Positions 27,547 to 35,725 of a DNA stretch of 64,000 nt are shown piece by piece (positions within the stretch are counted from its first letter, which is position 1; every line of letters begins with the position of its first letter). The stretch is from Pannonibacter sp. XCT-53. GTDB lineage: Bacteria > Pseudomonadota > Alphaproteobacteria > Rhizobiales > Stappiaceae. The stretch spans positions 682,001 to 746,000 of the forward strand of contig NZ_JAABLQ010000001.1 of the NCBI RefSeq assembly GCF_009915765.1, written 5' to 3'. A program made the position numbers and the translations under genes. The notes below the pieces were generated by a model, which was given only the letters and a program-made list of their open reading frames with translations, did no database searches and was not told the origin of the DNA.

Positions 27547-28983
27547 TCAGATGCTGACGTCCGCCCCCAGCCAGATCCCCGAGGCGATCGCGCTGCCGAC
27601 CAGCGCCTTGTTTTCGGCGCTTTCCGAGAAGCCGATCAGCACATCCGGCCGGGACCAGCTGCCGTTGCCGAGGCGGTCGAGCCATCCCTTCAGCCCCGCA
27701 TCATCCGCAGTCCGCCCGAGAACATTCATGTAGAGGGCGTTGACGAAGGTCGTGTCGGAGGTGGACTGGCCGTAGCGCTGGATGAATTCGGCCGACCCGA
27801 TGAAGCCGGCCGAGAGGGCCTTGAGGGAGAGCCCCTCATCCATGAGGGCCACATTGTGGGCCAGCCCCTTGGTGTCCGGCGTCCGGGCGAAGGCGGCCTG
27901 ATAGAGCCGGTAGGTCTGTCCCGCATTGCCGTCGAGATCGACTGCCAGGGTTCCATCCTGGTAGCCGATGCGCTCAATGCTGGTCAGCGTGTCGATGCCC
28001 CCGCCTGGCGAGGCCAGCACGGCCCCCTTGCCCGACAGGGTCAGGGTCGACAGGGCCCGCGGGGCGGCGACGTAGAAGATGTCGATGCCGCCCTTGCCGT
28101 CGACGACATCCGGCGTCTGTCCGCCGCGGAACAGGTTGTTGCCGCCGTCGCCAGTCAGGATCCGGTCCTTGAACAGGTCGCGGTCGTCGGGCTCCGTCCG
28201 TTGCAGCCAGTCGAGATTGGCAACGGTGAAGCCCAGATCCTTGAGGATGGCGAGGTCGACCTGGCCAAGCTGCCAGCGGTTCTGCTCGTAATTGCCGAAC
28301 TGCCACATCAGGCCGCGATCGACCGGATCGGGTTGCCCGTCCGGCCTGACCTTGGTGGCGTAGTGGTCGCGCGACCCCTGTGTGTCCAGGGGCAGATCCT
28401 GCCCGAGAAGCTTGCGGGTTTCCGGCCCGGCAAAGAACCACTGGCCGTTGCGCTGCACCGTCAGCCCGTCAAAGGTCGTCTTGCCGAAAACGCTGTCACC
28501 GTGCTGCGCCGTTGACCAGATCCCGAGCGAATGCAGGACCTCGTGCAGGTAAATGGAGAAGAAGTCATGGTGTCCGGCCGGGATGACCGGCTTCGCCAGG
28601 ACATTGGGCGCGGGGTCGATGTAGAGTGGCGAGCCGTAGTTCCGCAGTGTCCCGTCGAGGGCGGGATAGAGGGAGGCGCCCGCATCGAAGTCCGCGCCGT
28701 TGGCGTCGCGCCCGGTCAGGGCCTCCGCGCCGGCGAAGGTATGTCCCGTTGCAGCGTCCCGGCCACCGTAGGAGGGCAGCAGTCCATCCTTGTGCTCGGT
28801 CGTCGGCGTCTCCAGCGCCAGGACGAAGTCAAGCGTGCCGCGCCAGGCGACATGGTTCGACAGATACTCGATCACAGCCTTGGCATTGGCTTCAAGCGCA
28901 GGGCGCAAGCCCTCGTACTTCGCCGTCATCCCGGTGATCGTGAACGTGTAGCTGTTCTTGAAATGGGATCCGGCGATCGGCAT
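27547..28983 (-). CDS. HExxH metalloprotease-like protein with DUF4214 C-terminus
   Basis: 478 aa from ATG 28983 (GGAG upstream; a frame to 29043 adds 20 residues without a site). YLHEVLHSLGIW (H147, E148, H151, G154) is a metzincin-like zinc motif. A short RTX-like segment follows (TGDGGNNLFRGGQ, DVVDGKGGIDIFYVAAP), then a DUF4214 domain (about 360-470: RLYQAAFARTPDTKGLAHN, LYMNVLGRTADDAGLKGW). No signal peptide, fitting type I secretion. The third zinc-ligand His of metzincins is not evident at the usual spacing, so activity is uncertain. Confidence 0.82.
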   Translation of the reverse strand: MPIAGSHFKNSYTFTITGMTAKYEGLRPALEANAKAVIEYLSNHVAWRGTLDFVLALETPTTEHKDGLLPSYGGRDAATGHTFAGAEALTGRDANGADFDAGASLYPALDGTLRNYGSPLYIDPAPNVLAKPVIPAGHHDFFSIYLHEVLHSLGIWSTAQHGDSVFGKTTFDGLTVQRNGQWFFAGPETRKLLGQDLPLDTQGSRDHYATKVRPDGQPDPVDRGLMWQFGNYEQNRWQLGQVDLAILKDLGFTVANLDWLQRTEPDDRDLFKDRILTGDGGNNLFRGGQTPDVVDGKGGIDIFYVAAPRALSTLTLSGKGAVLASPGGGIDTLTSIERIGYQDGTLAVDLDGNAGQTYRLYQAAFARTPDTKGLAHNVALMDEGLSLKALSAGFIGSAEFIQRYGQSTSDTTFVNALYMNVLGRTADDAGLKGWLDRLGNGSWSRPDVLIGFSESAENKALVGSAIASGIWLGADVSI

Positions 28984-29228
28984 CCGTTCTGCTCCGCGCG
29001 TTTTGCCTGTCTGGCAGCCGGCATCCGGCCGGCGGCAGGACACATGCGGCCAGACGGACAGACTGTCCTGAGGCCGACACCCTATCTACTGCGGGACACC
29101 CGAATGTGACAATCTGCAATTGGTCCCGGACAACACCTGCGCGTTTTGATGGGTCTGGGGCGTCCTGACCGGTCAAGCCCTCAGGCTCGCATCAGGGCGC
29201 CAGGTCAGGCGGAGCGGGATCGGGAAAA

Positions 29229-29275
29229 TGGTGCCGGCAACAGGGTTCGAACCCGTGACCCCCTGATTACAAATC
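29229..29275. repeat. att site, left copy (47 bp)
   Basis: Identical to 40310-40356. It is the tRNA-Thr 3' part (with CCA complement) left at the far side of the element; the tRNA homology stops at its right end. Confidence 0.95.
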
Positions 29276-29601
29276 TCATCTTATATGTATCACCTGATAC
29301 GATTGGTTACTACGGATTACGCAAAATCAAATAGTTAGCATGAAGCGCTTGCGATGGTCTGCGATGCAATTTGACACCTTCTGCTTATACGGTGCTTATA
29401 TGGAAAGCTCGCAGAGGGTGGGTGGTTCGACCTGGCGGCGTGGCCGGGTGCAACGTGCGAGCTTACGTTTATGTAGTATATGGCGAAGGCTGTCATTGCC
29501 GTCATGGTCGTCATTATTGTTGTTTTACAATGATTTAAGGTCGTCACTGTTTTGGCAGGGGTTGTCATGGTCGTCATCGGACAGAAAGGCCCGGAACTGC
29601 G
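29276..29601. promoter_or_regulatory. Left end of element: candidate integrase arm sites
   Basis: GGTCGTCAT occurs at 29506-29514 and 29569-29577, with the variant GGTCGTCAC at 29539-29547: the inverse of ATGACGACC at the right end. CTGCTTATACGG (29381-29392) also recurs at the right end. No gene is supported. Includes the int promoter. Confidence 0.6.
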
Positions 29602-30918
29602 ATGCCCAACCTGACCAAAAGGGTTGTCGATGCCGCCAAGCCTCAGGAAAAGCTTAGCTTTTTGTGGGATGATGCCCTGAAAGGCTTTGGCTTGCAGATC
29701 ACTCCGGCGGGGGTGAAGAGCTATGTTCTCGCCTATCGGACAGAGGCGGGACGGACGCGGCGGATGGTAATTGGCCGCCACGGTGAGCTTGCGCCGGATC
29801 AGGCGCGCAAACTGGCTGCTGCAAAGCTGGTCGAGGTGCGAATGGGCCGTGATCCGGCGGCAGAACGGCAGGCACTGCGGACGGCGGAAACCGTTGCCGA
29901 CTTGCTGGACAAGTACCTCGCCGAGCATGTCGAGGTGCACAACGCTGCTACCACGCTCGTTCACGCAACACGGGTGGTCGAGAAGGTTCTGAAGCCGCGC
30001 ATCGGCAAGAACAAGCTGGCGAGCTTCGCGCGCGCGGATGTGGTCAAGCTGCACAAAGCCCTGGCGGACACGCCGCGACAGGCGAACCTCGCCCTTGCGA
30101 TCCTGTCAAAGGCATTCAATTTGGCGGAAACCTGGGGCATCCGTCCCGAAAACTCTAACCCGACACGGCTGGTCAAGCGCTACGCTGAAACCGAACGTGA
30201 GCGCTTCCTGAACATGGATGAGCTGGCCCGGCTTGGGGCGGCGCTGGACGAAGCGGAAGCCAAGGGGTTGCCCTGGAAGGTCAAGGCGGAAGGCGACGCG
30301 CTGAAGCACCTTGCCAAGGACACCGAAGCCCGGCGTGCGGCCGTGAGCGCTCCCGCTATCGCGGCAGTCCGGTTGCTCTTGCTGACGGGAGCAAGGCTGT
30401 CAGAGGTGCTGGAACTCAAATGGGTGCACGTGGACGCGGAAGCTGGGACCGTGGCTTTCCCCGCGCGCAAGGGCGGCGGGCGGCGGGCGCATCCGGTTGG
30501 TGCGGGCGCGCTGGCTGTCCTGGCCGGGCTGCCCCGGCGCGGGCCTTGGGTGCTGCCCCGTGATGCGGACACCAAGCGGCACGTGTCCAAAGAGGTGGTT
30601 GAAAATGCCTGGCAGCGCATCCGCGCCCATGCGGGGCTCGATGACGTGCGCCTGCACGATTTGCGACATACGGTCGGAACCTTCGCCGGACAGGCTGGGA
30701 GCAACGCCTTCATGATTTCCCATCTGCTGCGGCATTCGAACCTGACAATGACGAGCCGGTACGTGAGCCCCGATGCGGACCCGATCCGGGTTCTGTCGGA
30801 TGCTGTCGGCGCGCGGATTGAGGCCGGATTGAAGGGGGAAAAAGCGCCGGCAGAGGTAATTGACCTGGCTGCCGCAAAAAGAAAACCGCCCCCTAAGCGT
30901 GTGCCGAAACAGGGATAG
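29602..30918 (+). CDS. Tyrosine-type site-specific integrase
   Basis: 438 aa. The N-terminal ~90 residues are the DUF4102 arm-binding domain (DDALKGFGLQITPAGVKSY); a core-binding domain follows, then the catalytic domain with TGARLSEVLELKW (Arg I, about residue 264), HDLRHT (His/Arg II, about 351), LLRHSNLTMTSRY (His III and nucleophile Tyr, about 386). A Lys-rich tail ends it. It should integrate and excise the surrounding element at the tRNA-Thr site. Start ATG 29602 lacks a strong Shine-Dalgarno. Confidence 0.95.
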   Translation: MPNLTKRVVDAAKPQEKLSFLWDDALKGFGLQITPAGVKSYVLAYRTEAGRTRRMVIGRHGELAPDQARKLAAAKLVEVRMGRDPAAERQALRTAETVADLLDKYLAEHVEVHNAATTLVHATRVVEKVLKPRIGKNKLASFARADVVKLHKALADTPRQANLALAILSKAFNLAETWGIRPENSNPTRLVKRYAETERERFLNMDELARLGAALDEAEAKGLPWKVKAEGDALKHLAKDTEARRAAVSAPAIAAVRLLLLTGARLSEVLELKWVHVDAEAGTVAFPARKGGGRRAHPVGAGALAVLAGLPRRGPWVLPRDADTKRHVSKEVVENAWQRIRAHAGLDDVRLHDLRHTVGTFAGQAGSNAFMISHLLRHSNLTMTSRYVSPDADPIRVLSDAVGARIEAGLKGEKAPAEVIDLAAAKRKPPPKRVPKQG

Positions 30919-30949
30919 CAGCCCTTCAGGTGGGGCGGCGCTAGGCGCG

Positions 30950-31231
30950 TTACGCGCCCTTGTCCATGATGAGGGGCACGTGGGTAAAGGTCGCGCCTTC
31001 CAGCCATTCGGCAAGGCTGTCGTCTGTCAGAATGGCGTCAAGGTCACGGGGGAGCGGGATCACTTCGCCATAATCGCGCATGACTTCCGCATGGGCGGCA
31101 AGCGCCTCAGTGCCCATTTTAACGGCCTCATCAAGCGTCTCGCCAGCGCTGATGCAGCCGGGAAAATCGGGGAAGGAGATGCCGTAGCCGGGGCCTTCGT
31201 CCTGATGCAAAAAGGCGACGTAGCGATTCAT
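30950..31231 (-). CDS. HicB-like antitoxin-family protein, without HicA
   Basis: 93 aa. MNRYVAFLHQDEGPGYGISFPDFPGCISAGETLDEAV is the partly degraded RNase H-like fold of HicB, ending with a short C-terminal extension without an evident DNA-binding domain. ATG 31231 with GAGGAAC upstream. HicB normally pairs with the small RNA-cleaving toxin HicA; no such ORF exists on either side. It is the last gene of a minus-strand operon in the mobile element. It could be an orphan antitoxin countering a toxin elsewhere. Confidence 0.8.
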   Translation of the reverse strand: MNRYVAFLHQDEGPGYGISFPDFPGCISAGETLDEAVKMGTEALAAHAEVMRDYGEVIPLPRDLDAILTDDSLAEWLEGATFTHVPLIMDKGA

Positions 31232-31281
31232 CTCAGTTCCTCGTTTGCCCTGGCACTCACTATGGCGTCAGCTTCGACGTT

Positions 31282-31443
31282 TCAAAAATCCCGGTAGATG
31301 CCAAGGCCTTCTTCGGGTTCGGGCTCAAGATCGCTGTCGCCGTCGAGCCGGTCAAGGAGCGTGATGAGAAGTTCAATCGTGTCCTCGATGCCCGCGCGGT
31401 AATCCGCGATCAGTTCTGACAGCTGGTCTGTGTGCTGTGTCAT
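31282..31443 (-). CDS. Small acidic protein, 53 aa, unknown
   Basis: Reads MTQHTDQLSELIADYRAGIE and ends GLGIYRDF. ATG 31443 is preceded by GAAGGA at proper distance; the stop is at 31282-31284. It is strongly acidic (EPEPEEG) with one predicted amphipathic helix. It lies 11 bases after the 145-aa gene and 50 before the HicB-like gene, so it is co-transcribed. No family recognised. Confidence 0.6.
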   Translation of the reverse strand: MTQHTDQLSELIADYRAGIEDTIELLITLLDRLDGDSDLEPEPEEGLGIYRDF

Positions 31444-31454
31444 GGTGCGATCCT

Positions 31455-31892
31455 TCATTTGGCCGTTGCCAGCAGCTGCCGCATTTCGTCCGGGCTTTGG
31501 GCGTGGCGCGCAATATGCTGTTCGTCGCGGTCGAACAGGGCGACTTCCGGCCCGGCATGGGGCCTGAGGAAGTCGAGCAAGTGGCGGATGTTGCGCTTCA
31601 TCCGGCGCTCAAGGTCCGCCCGCTCCGGGCCGGTTCTGTCCGGCCAGTTGGTCAGGTCGTTCAGGTCCGTGACGATCAGCAAAACCTTAAAGTAGGCCCC
31701 CGCGAAGCTTTCCGGTGTGCGGTGCGAGGCGAGGTGTTCGATTGCGGCAATCGCATCAATGAGCCCGGCGGCCCCGTCGCGGGCTTCCGGCTGGGCGAGC
31801 CGCCCGGCCTCGTCAAGGCGGTCATAAAGGGCGCTGAGTGTGTCAGCTTCAATGCCAAGGACCGTCACAGGGCAAGTGTTTTGCATCTGCAT
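31455..31892 (-). CDS. Hypothetical protein of element operon, 145 aa
   Basis: Mostly helical, with no recognised domain. Features: DTLSALYDRLDEAGRLA, a central LLIVTDLNDLTNWPDRTGPERADLERR, and a His/Arg-rich C-terminus. No signal peptide or membrane segment. It starts 15 bases after the 115-aa gene stop, inside a four-gene minus-strand operon controlled from the palindromic region at 32279-32339. Confidence 0.65.
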   Translation of the reverse strand: MQMQNTCPVTVLGIEADTLSALYDRLDEAGRLAQPEARDGAAGLIDAIAAIEHLASHRTPESFAGAYFKVLLIVTDLNDLTNWPDRTGPERADLERRMKRNIRHLLDFLRPHAGPEVALFDRDEQHIARHAQSPDEMRQLLATAK

Positions 31893-31907
31893 GGGTTCGA
31901 TCTCCGG

Positions 31908-32255
31908 TCAGCTGAAGGCTGCAAGCTGGGCGTTGAGGGCATCCCGGCGGCTGGCGATCGCTGCCATGGGCGCGTCTGAAAAAACGAGACGGGCCAAGGC
32001 GTCCTGTGCGGCGGCGGCAAGGCGCGTGCGCTCGACGGACGGCAGGGCTGCGGCGGCGGTGCGGGCTGCCTGTGTGGCCTGCGCGGCGGCAGCTTCGGCC
32101 TTGGCCGTTGCCCATGCTTCCCGCAGCGCCTTGCTGAAACAGGACCGCAAGGACGGCGCGGGGCCGAACAGGCGCTCGTTGCGGCGGAAGTTCGCATGGA
32201 TGGTCCGAGCGTTGGCCCATGCTTGGCGGAAGATGGTGGAGCGGTTGAACAGCAT
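31908..32255 (-). CDS. Hypothetical protein of element operon, 115 aa
   Basis: First gene of the minus-strand operon. MLFNRSTIFRQAWANARTI...RSCFSKALREAWATAK shows two similar short stretches of the F..A...AW..A(K/R) type, followed by an Ala-rich helix. This short pattern recurs in phage- and island-borne small proteins of unknown function. The start at ATG 32255 is preferred to the frame extension to 32297, which would run through the operators. Confidence 0.65.
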   Translation of the reverse strand: MLFNRSTIFRQAWANARTIHANFRRNERLFGPAPSLRSCFSKALREAWATAKAEAAAAQATQAARTAAAALPSVERTRLAAAAQDALARLVFSDAPMAAIASRRDALNAQLAAFS

Positions 32256-32278
32256 CGCTTTGCGCCTCAAAGTTATTA

Positions 32279-32339
32279 TGATAGTTATCACAACCACTCG
32301 TAACGAAGTGTCAACCTGATAGCTACGATAATAGTTATC
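32279..32339. promoter_or_regulatory. Divergent operators for the XRE regulator
   Basis: TGATAGTTATCA (32279-32290, 10 of 12 symmetric) and GATAATAGTTATC (32327-32339, perfect GATAA-N3-TTATC). They sit in the AT-rich gap between the small-gene operon and the XRE gene and probably bind that regulator. Confidence 0.65.
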
Positions 32340-32360
32340 AAATCTATTTTGGGGTCCGAA

Positions 32361-32618
32361 ATGCTATCGACGGGAAATCAGCTGAAGGCGGCACGGGCGC
32401 TTGTTGGGGTAGAGCAGATCGCTCTTGCCACGACAGCAGGCGTCAACGTTGGGACGATCCGGAAAATGGAAGCGCGGGGCGGCAGTACCCTCAGCAGTGG
32501 GCTGGATACGATCCAAGCCGTTCAAGGCGCGCTCGAAGCTGCGGGCGTCGAGTTCCTGGCCGCCGATGCCTCCGGCGGTGTTGGGGTGCGCCTGCGGCGG
32601 GACGCGGTCGAGGGGTGA
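32361..32618 (+). CDS. XRE-type helix-turn-helix regulator
   Basis: 85 aa from ATG 32361 (GGGG upstream). NQLKAARALVGVEQIALATTAGVNVGTIRKMEARG is a Cro/CI-type HTH; the C-terminus (IQAVQGALEAAGVEFLAADASGGVGVRLRR) is the tail usual for small single-domain XRE proteins. Divergent from the four-gene operon, so it probably represses both directions through the palindromes and may control the element's lysogeny-like state. Confidence 0.88.
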   Translation: MLSTGNQLKAARALVGVEQIALATTAGVNVGTIRKMEARGGSTLSSGLDTIQAVQGALEAAGVEFLAADASGGVGVRLRRDAVEG

Positions 32619-32727
32619 TGGTCTGCCCTGCCGACACCCCCCCACCTTTAGGGACCGTTTGGCCGCAAACCCGCGCCACGGGCGGAAAGACCCCGAAAAA
32701 GGGCCAGACACCCCGCCTAAAATGTTG

Positions 32728-32781
32728 GGTTGACGCGGTTGACGGGGTTGACGCCACCGGTTGACGGTTGACGGGGTTGAC
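32728..32781. repeat. Six GGTTGAC iterons
   Basis: GGTTGAC at 32728, 32737, 32746, 32759, 32766 and 32775, all in direct orientation with 7-13 base spacing, in a non-coding stretch between the XRE gene and the cargo gene. The spacing and an element-encoded primase-helicase make this a candidate replication origin. Confidence 0.6.
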
Positions 32782-32849
32782 CTGGTGCGGCTGGGCAAAA
32801 TGCCTCGATGCCAAATATCTGATTAAATCATCTATTCTGAGGTCTTGTT

Positions 32850-33977
32850 ATGAATGTGGGACTAAAAGGATACTATGATCTTCACTGGGTCCAAAGGGAA
32901 GTAGACGAGGCTGCAGCCAAGGCAGATTTCTTTGATAGTCTTTCACGGCAAGACAAGATTTACGTTTCACGCTCGATTAGGCAGCGAAATCTATGGCGGC
33001 GGCTCTTTGGCGAAAACCTTTATGTCATGCCATTTGATCGCCATGACCACTTTCCCCTGCCGCCGGGCTGGGTGTGGATGCAAAAGCCTTCGGACCCCTG
33101 GCCCAAACTCGACCAATTGGACGAATGGGTTCAGCGGTTTGTTGATCGAAGCAAGCAAACCAGACGCATGAACGATATCGAATTGAAGTCAAAGTGTGTT
33201 TACTTCTGGGTGCGCTGGGCGATCTACTACGCGCACGACTGCCACGCCGATGGTGTGGAGGCAGTGTATAAAGATAAAACTGATATGAACAAAAGAGTTC
33301 TTCGCGAAAGAGTTGCCGAGATTGAAAAGGCTGCAGCTGATGCGACCGATGCGCTGACGCTAATCGAAGAATTAATTGATGAATATGACATAGATTTACT
33401 TTATACTGAGCCGGATCACGATGACGATTATCTGCTTGATGAGCAAACTGCAGAATTCGTCAAGTTTAAACGTGGCCGGAATGACGAAATGATGAGCCTT
33501 GGCGTCAAGACGTTCAAGCGAAGTGAAGTCTTCCGGCTCAAATCCGTGCGTGAACACCTGGCCTTCGTGCAAGGACTGGCCACCCATGCCAACACATGGC
33601 TCAACAGTCTGAGTGATACGGGCGGTGCGCGGCCCGTCTGGCGGCGGCGTGCTTTTGCCGCGCACATGGCTGCGGCTTACTACTACCTGACGGGAAGTCA
33701 TCCGACGAGTACGACAGATGGCGATTTCGCGGCGTTCCTTGATGCTGCCGAACTTGTTTATTGGGATGACATGGACCCTTCCGCCGAGTTTCCCGAGCGG
33801 ATTAGAAGAAAAAATGAACCTCTTGCAAACAAAGACCTAGTTGAAAAAACGGCAAAGATATTCCGAGAGATAAATTTTGACGAGGAGGCCGCGAAAATGC
33901 AAAATGAAATTTTCAGGAATTCTTATGAATTCCTCATATTGCCAGCAACAATTCGTAAGTTTTACGAAGTTCTTTAG
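32850..33977 (+). CDS. Unrecognised cargo protein, 375 aa
   Basis: ATG 32850 with GAGG upstream. The codons are visibly richer in A/T than the neighbours, suggesting a separate origin. No signal peptide; no clear membrane helix. Visible pieces: SLSRQDKIYVSRSIRQRNLWRR near residue 30, a Trp-rich part (PPGWVWMQKPSDPWP), a helical, possibly coiled stretch with acidic run (EPDHDDDYLL) near 190, and AAHMAAAYYYLTGSHPTST near 275. I do not recognise a family. As the only large accessory gene in a satellite-like element it is a candidate for host-benefit cargo, for example phage defence, but no motif proves it. Confidence 0.75.
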   Translation: MNVGLKGYYDLHWVQREVDEAAAKADFFDSLSRQDKIYVSRSIRQRNLWRRLFGENLYVMPFDRHDHFPLPPGWVWMQKPSDPWPKLDQLDEWVQRFVDRSKQTRRMNDIELKSKCVYFWVRWAIYYAHDCHADGVEAVYKDKTDMNKRVLRERVAEIEKAAADATDALTLIEELIDEYDIDLLYTEPDHDDDYLLDEQTAEFVKFKRGRNDEMMSLGVKTFKRSEVFRLKSVREHLAFVQGLATHANTWLNSLSDTGGARPVWRRRAFAAHMAAAYYYLTGSHPTSTTDGDFAAFLDAAELVYWDDMDPSAEFPERIRRKNEPLANKDLVEKTAKIFREINFDEEAAKMQNEIFRNSYEFLILPATIRKFYEVL

Positions 33978-34104
33978 CGTGCACGCTTTTTCCGGCGAAC
34001 CCTTGGCCCGTTAGCGGGGGGTTAGCTGGACGACTTTAGGTCGATGCACAGGCAGCTTCATCGCACATCGCGCGATTCAGTGCGTTGGTTTCGATGAGGC
34101 ACAG

Positions 34105-34344
34105 ATGACACAACAGAACTTCTCCCCCGATCCGTCCGCTTTGCTGACTGAAGCTCAGGCAGCAGAGTTTCTTCACGTCTCGCGCCGCAGCCTGCAAGCC
34201 TGGCGCGTGCGCGGCGGTGGCCCGCGCTTCGTCAAAGTGGGCAAACTGGTCCGGTATCGTCGCGCTGATCTTCTTGAATTCACAGCTGCGACCTTCCTGA
34301 CGACAACAGAAGCGGACGCCCAGCGCGCGGGCGGTGCAGCATGA
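34105..34344 (+). CDS. AlpA/excisionase-like HTH protein
   Basis: 79 aa. ALLTEAQAAEFLHVSRRSLQAWRVRGGGPRFVKVGKLVRYRRADLLEF is the MerR-like winged HTH of the helix_turn_helix_17 group, used as excisionase or activator (AlpA) in integrative elements. Its stop overlaps the next start (ATGA), beginning a tightly packed four-gene run: HTH, duplicated-domain protein, small primase-like protein, primase-helicase. Confidence 0.88.
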   Translation: MTQQNFSPDPSALLTEAQAAEFLHVSRRSLQAWRVRGGGPRFVKVGKLVRYRRADLLEFTAATFLTTTEADAQRAGGAA

Positions 34345-35417
34345 CGGCAGGTTATAGCGTTGCGCCGGTGGCACGCTTTGCCGAGTGTTCGGCGCTCGAC
34401 CTGGTCGCGGTTCCGGTTGGCCGGGCGCTGATCGTCCAGCCGTGCCCAGCCTGTGGCGCGATCCATCGCCACGGCGGGCCGGAGGGCGGCTGGCGGGTTC
34501 CGCATTGCGCCGACGCGCTGGCGCGGTCGATGCGGTTCAACGGATACCGGCTGTGGACTTCGCCGGAGCCGATGGCGGACGAGCGAGCTGCCATTGGCTC
34601 GTTCGCCCCCCTGGCGGATGCCCGGCTTATCGCACGGCTTCACGCCGCAGACCGGCAGTTTGCGCCACTGATGCGCGCGTTGGTCATGACCGCGCTGCCG
34701 GGTGGACGGATCGTGAAGGGCTCCTGGCGCGTGCCATCCTATGCGGTCGCGACACCGGAAGTGCGGGTTGAAGTCGGTCATCTCGGCGGCTGGGACTTTT
34801 ACCCTGATCCAAGCGGGATGCCGCGTTGCGGGGCAAACCTGCTTTCCCTGCTGCCGCTGTTGAGCGGGTTTTCGGCGGGAACATATGCCGCGCGTGTCTT
34901 GTCCGCTGCAACCGGCTGGCGGGTGTCCGGCCTGACGCGTCACGCCTTCCGCGACTTCTTCGACAGCTTGGCCGCAAAGGAACCGGCCACGGCGCGACCT
35001 GCGATCTTCGATCAAGGTGCGCTCACCCGCCTGACTGCAAGCGGGCGCCCGCGTTCCGTCGCCCTGGGGCCCCTCATGGCGGCGCTCCTTGTTACCGTTT
35101 TTCCCCGTGGGGAACTGCGGGACAGCGGCTTTGTCTATGTCCACGGCAAATGCGAGGCGCGCCTGTCGGTTCTAGCCGGTGGACGCTGGGCCGGTCGGTT
35201 CCGGCTGCACGGCGAGGCGGTTGCCGCCCACGGGCACGACCTTCTGTCCTTGCTGGCTCTGGTATCGGGTGTCTATGCCGGGTGGTGGGCAGAACGCATC
35301 CTGACGACCGCGCTGGGCTTACCGCTCGACGGGCTGGCGCGGGCCACGCTGGCGACGGGCCTTTGCGAGGCGATCCGGCCTGCAACGGTGGTTCCTGTTG
35401 CGGAGGCGGCAGAATGA
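34341..35417 (+). CDS. Protein with tandem-duplicated ~105-aa domain, unknown
   Basis: 358 aa. After a possible zinc knuckle (CPACGAIHRHGG...PHC, residues 35-56) come two similar units. Unit 1 (about 107-210) has LMRALVMTALPGG and LLSLLPLLSGFSAGTYAARVL; unit 2 (about 242-347) has LMAALLVTVFPRG and LLSLLALVSGVYAGWWAERIL, each ending in GL(T/A)R. This is an internal duplication. No known domain comes to mind. Position before the primase genes suggests a role in replication or its control. Starts within the HTH gene stop; its own stop overlaps the next start. Confidence 0.75.
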   Translation: MTAGYSVAPVARFAECSALDLVAVPVGRALIVQPCPACGAIHRHGGPEGGWRVPHCADALARSMRFNGYRLWTSPEPMADERAAIGSFAPLADARLIARLHAADRQFAPLMRALVMTALPGGRIVKGSWRVPSYAVATPEVRVEVGHLGGWDFYPDPSGMPRCGANLLSLLPLLSGFSAGTYAARVLSAATGWRVSGLTRHAFRDFFDSLAAKEPATARPAIFDQGALTRLTASGRPRSVALGPLMAALLVTVFPRGELRDSGFVYVHGKCEARLSVLAGGRWAGRFRLHGEAVAAHGHDLLSLLALVSGVYAGWWAERILTTALGLPLDGLARATLATGLCEAIRPATVVPVAEAAE

Positions 35418-35725
35418 AGCGCCGCCGCATCAACTTCGAACGAGTGGCGAGCGCGGCGCTGGCGGCCGCGCCGGGGATCGTCAGCCGTTGGCTGCCGGAC
35501 GGACGGCGCGAGGGCGTCGAGTGGGTCGCGCGCAATCCGAAGCGGGGCGACCGGCGGCATGGATCGCTCAAGGTCAACTTGTCTACGGGCAAGTGGGCTG
35601 ACTTCGCCACTGGTGACGGCGGGCGCGATCTCGTCGCGCTGGCTGCCTTCCTGTTCGAGCTAAAGCAGCCCGAGGCGGCGGAAAAGGTGGCCGGTATGGT
35701 GGGGGTTATGGCCTATGACGATTGA
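35414..35725 (+). CDS. Small primase-associated protein
   Basis: 103 aa, ATG 35414 overlapping the preceding stop. GSLKVNLSTGKWADFATGDGGRDLVALAAFL resembles the N-terminal nucleic-acid-binding part of phage/island primases, where this segment is usually fused to a TOPRIM domain. Here the TOPRIM/helicase part is encoded separately by the next gene, which starts inside this one (11-base overlap). It may be a split primase that works with the next protein. Confidence 0.75.
   Translation: MKRRRINFERVASAALAAAPGIVSRWLPDGRREGVEWVARNPKRGDRRHGSLKVNLSTGKWADFATGDGGRDLVALAAFLFELKQPEAAEKVAGMVGVMAYDD

Noticed and set aside
29229..29275. Second tRNA-Thr gene
   Set aside because: Only the 3' part through the anticodon loop is present; the 5' half is missing, so it is an att remnant.
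31240..31300. HicA toxin gene upstream of the HicB-like gene
   Set aside because: The 50-bp gap cannot encode it, and the ORF before it is an acidic 53-aa protein without the HicA pattern.
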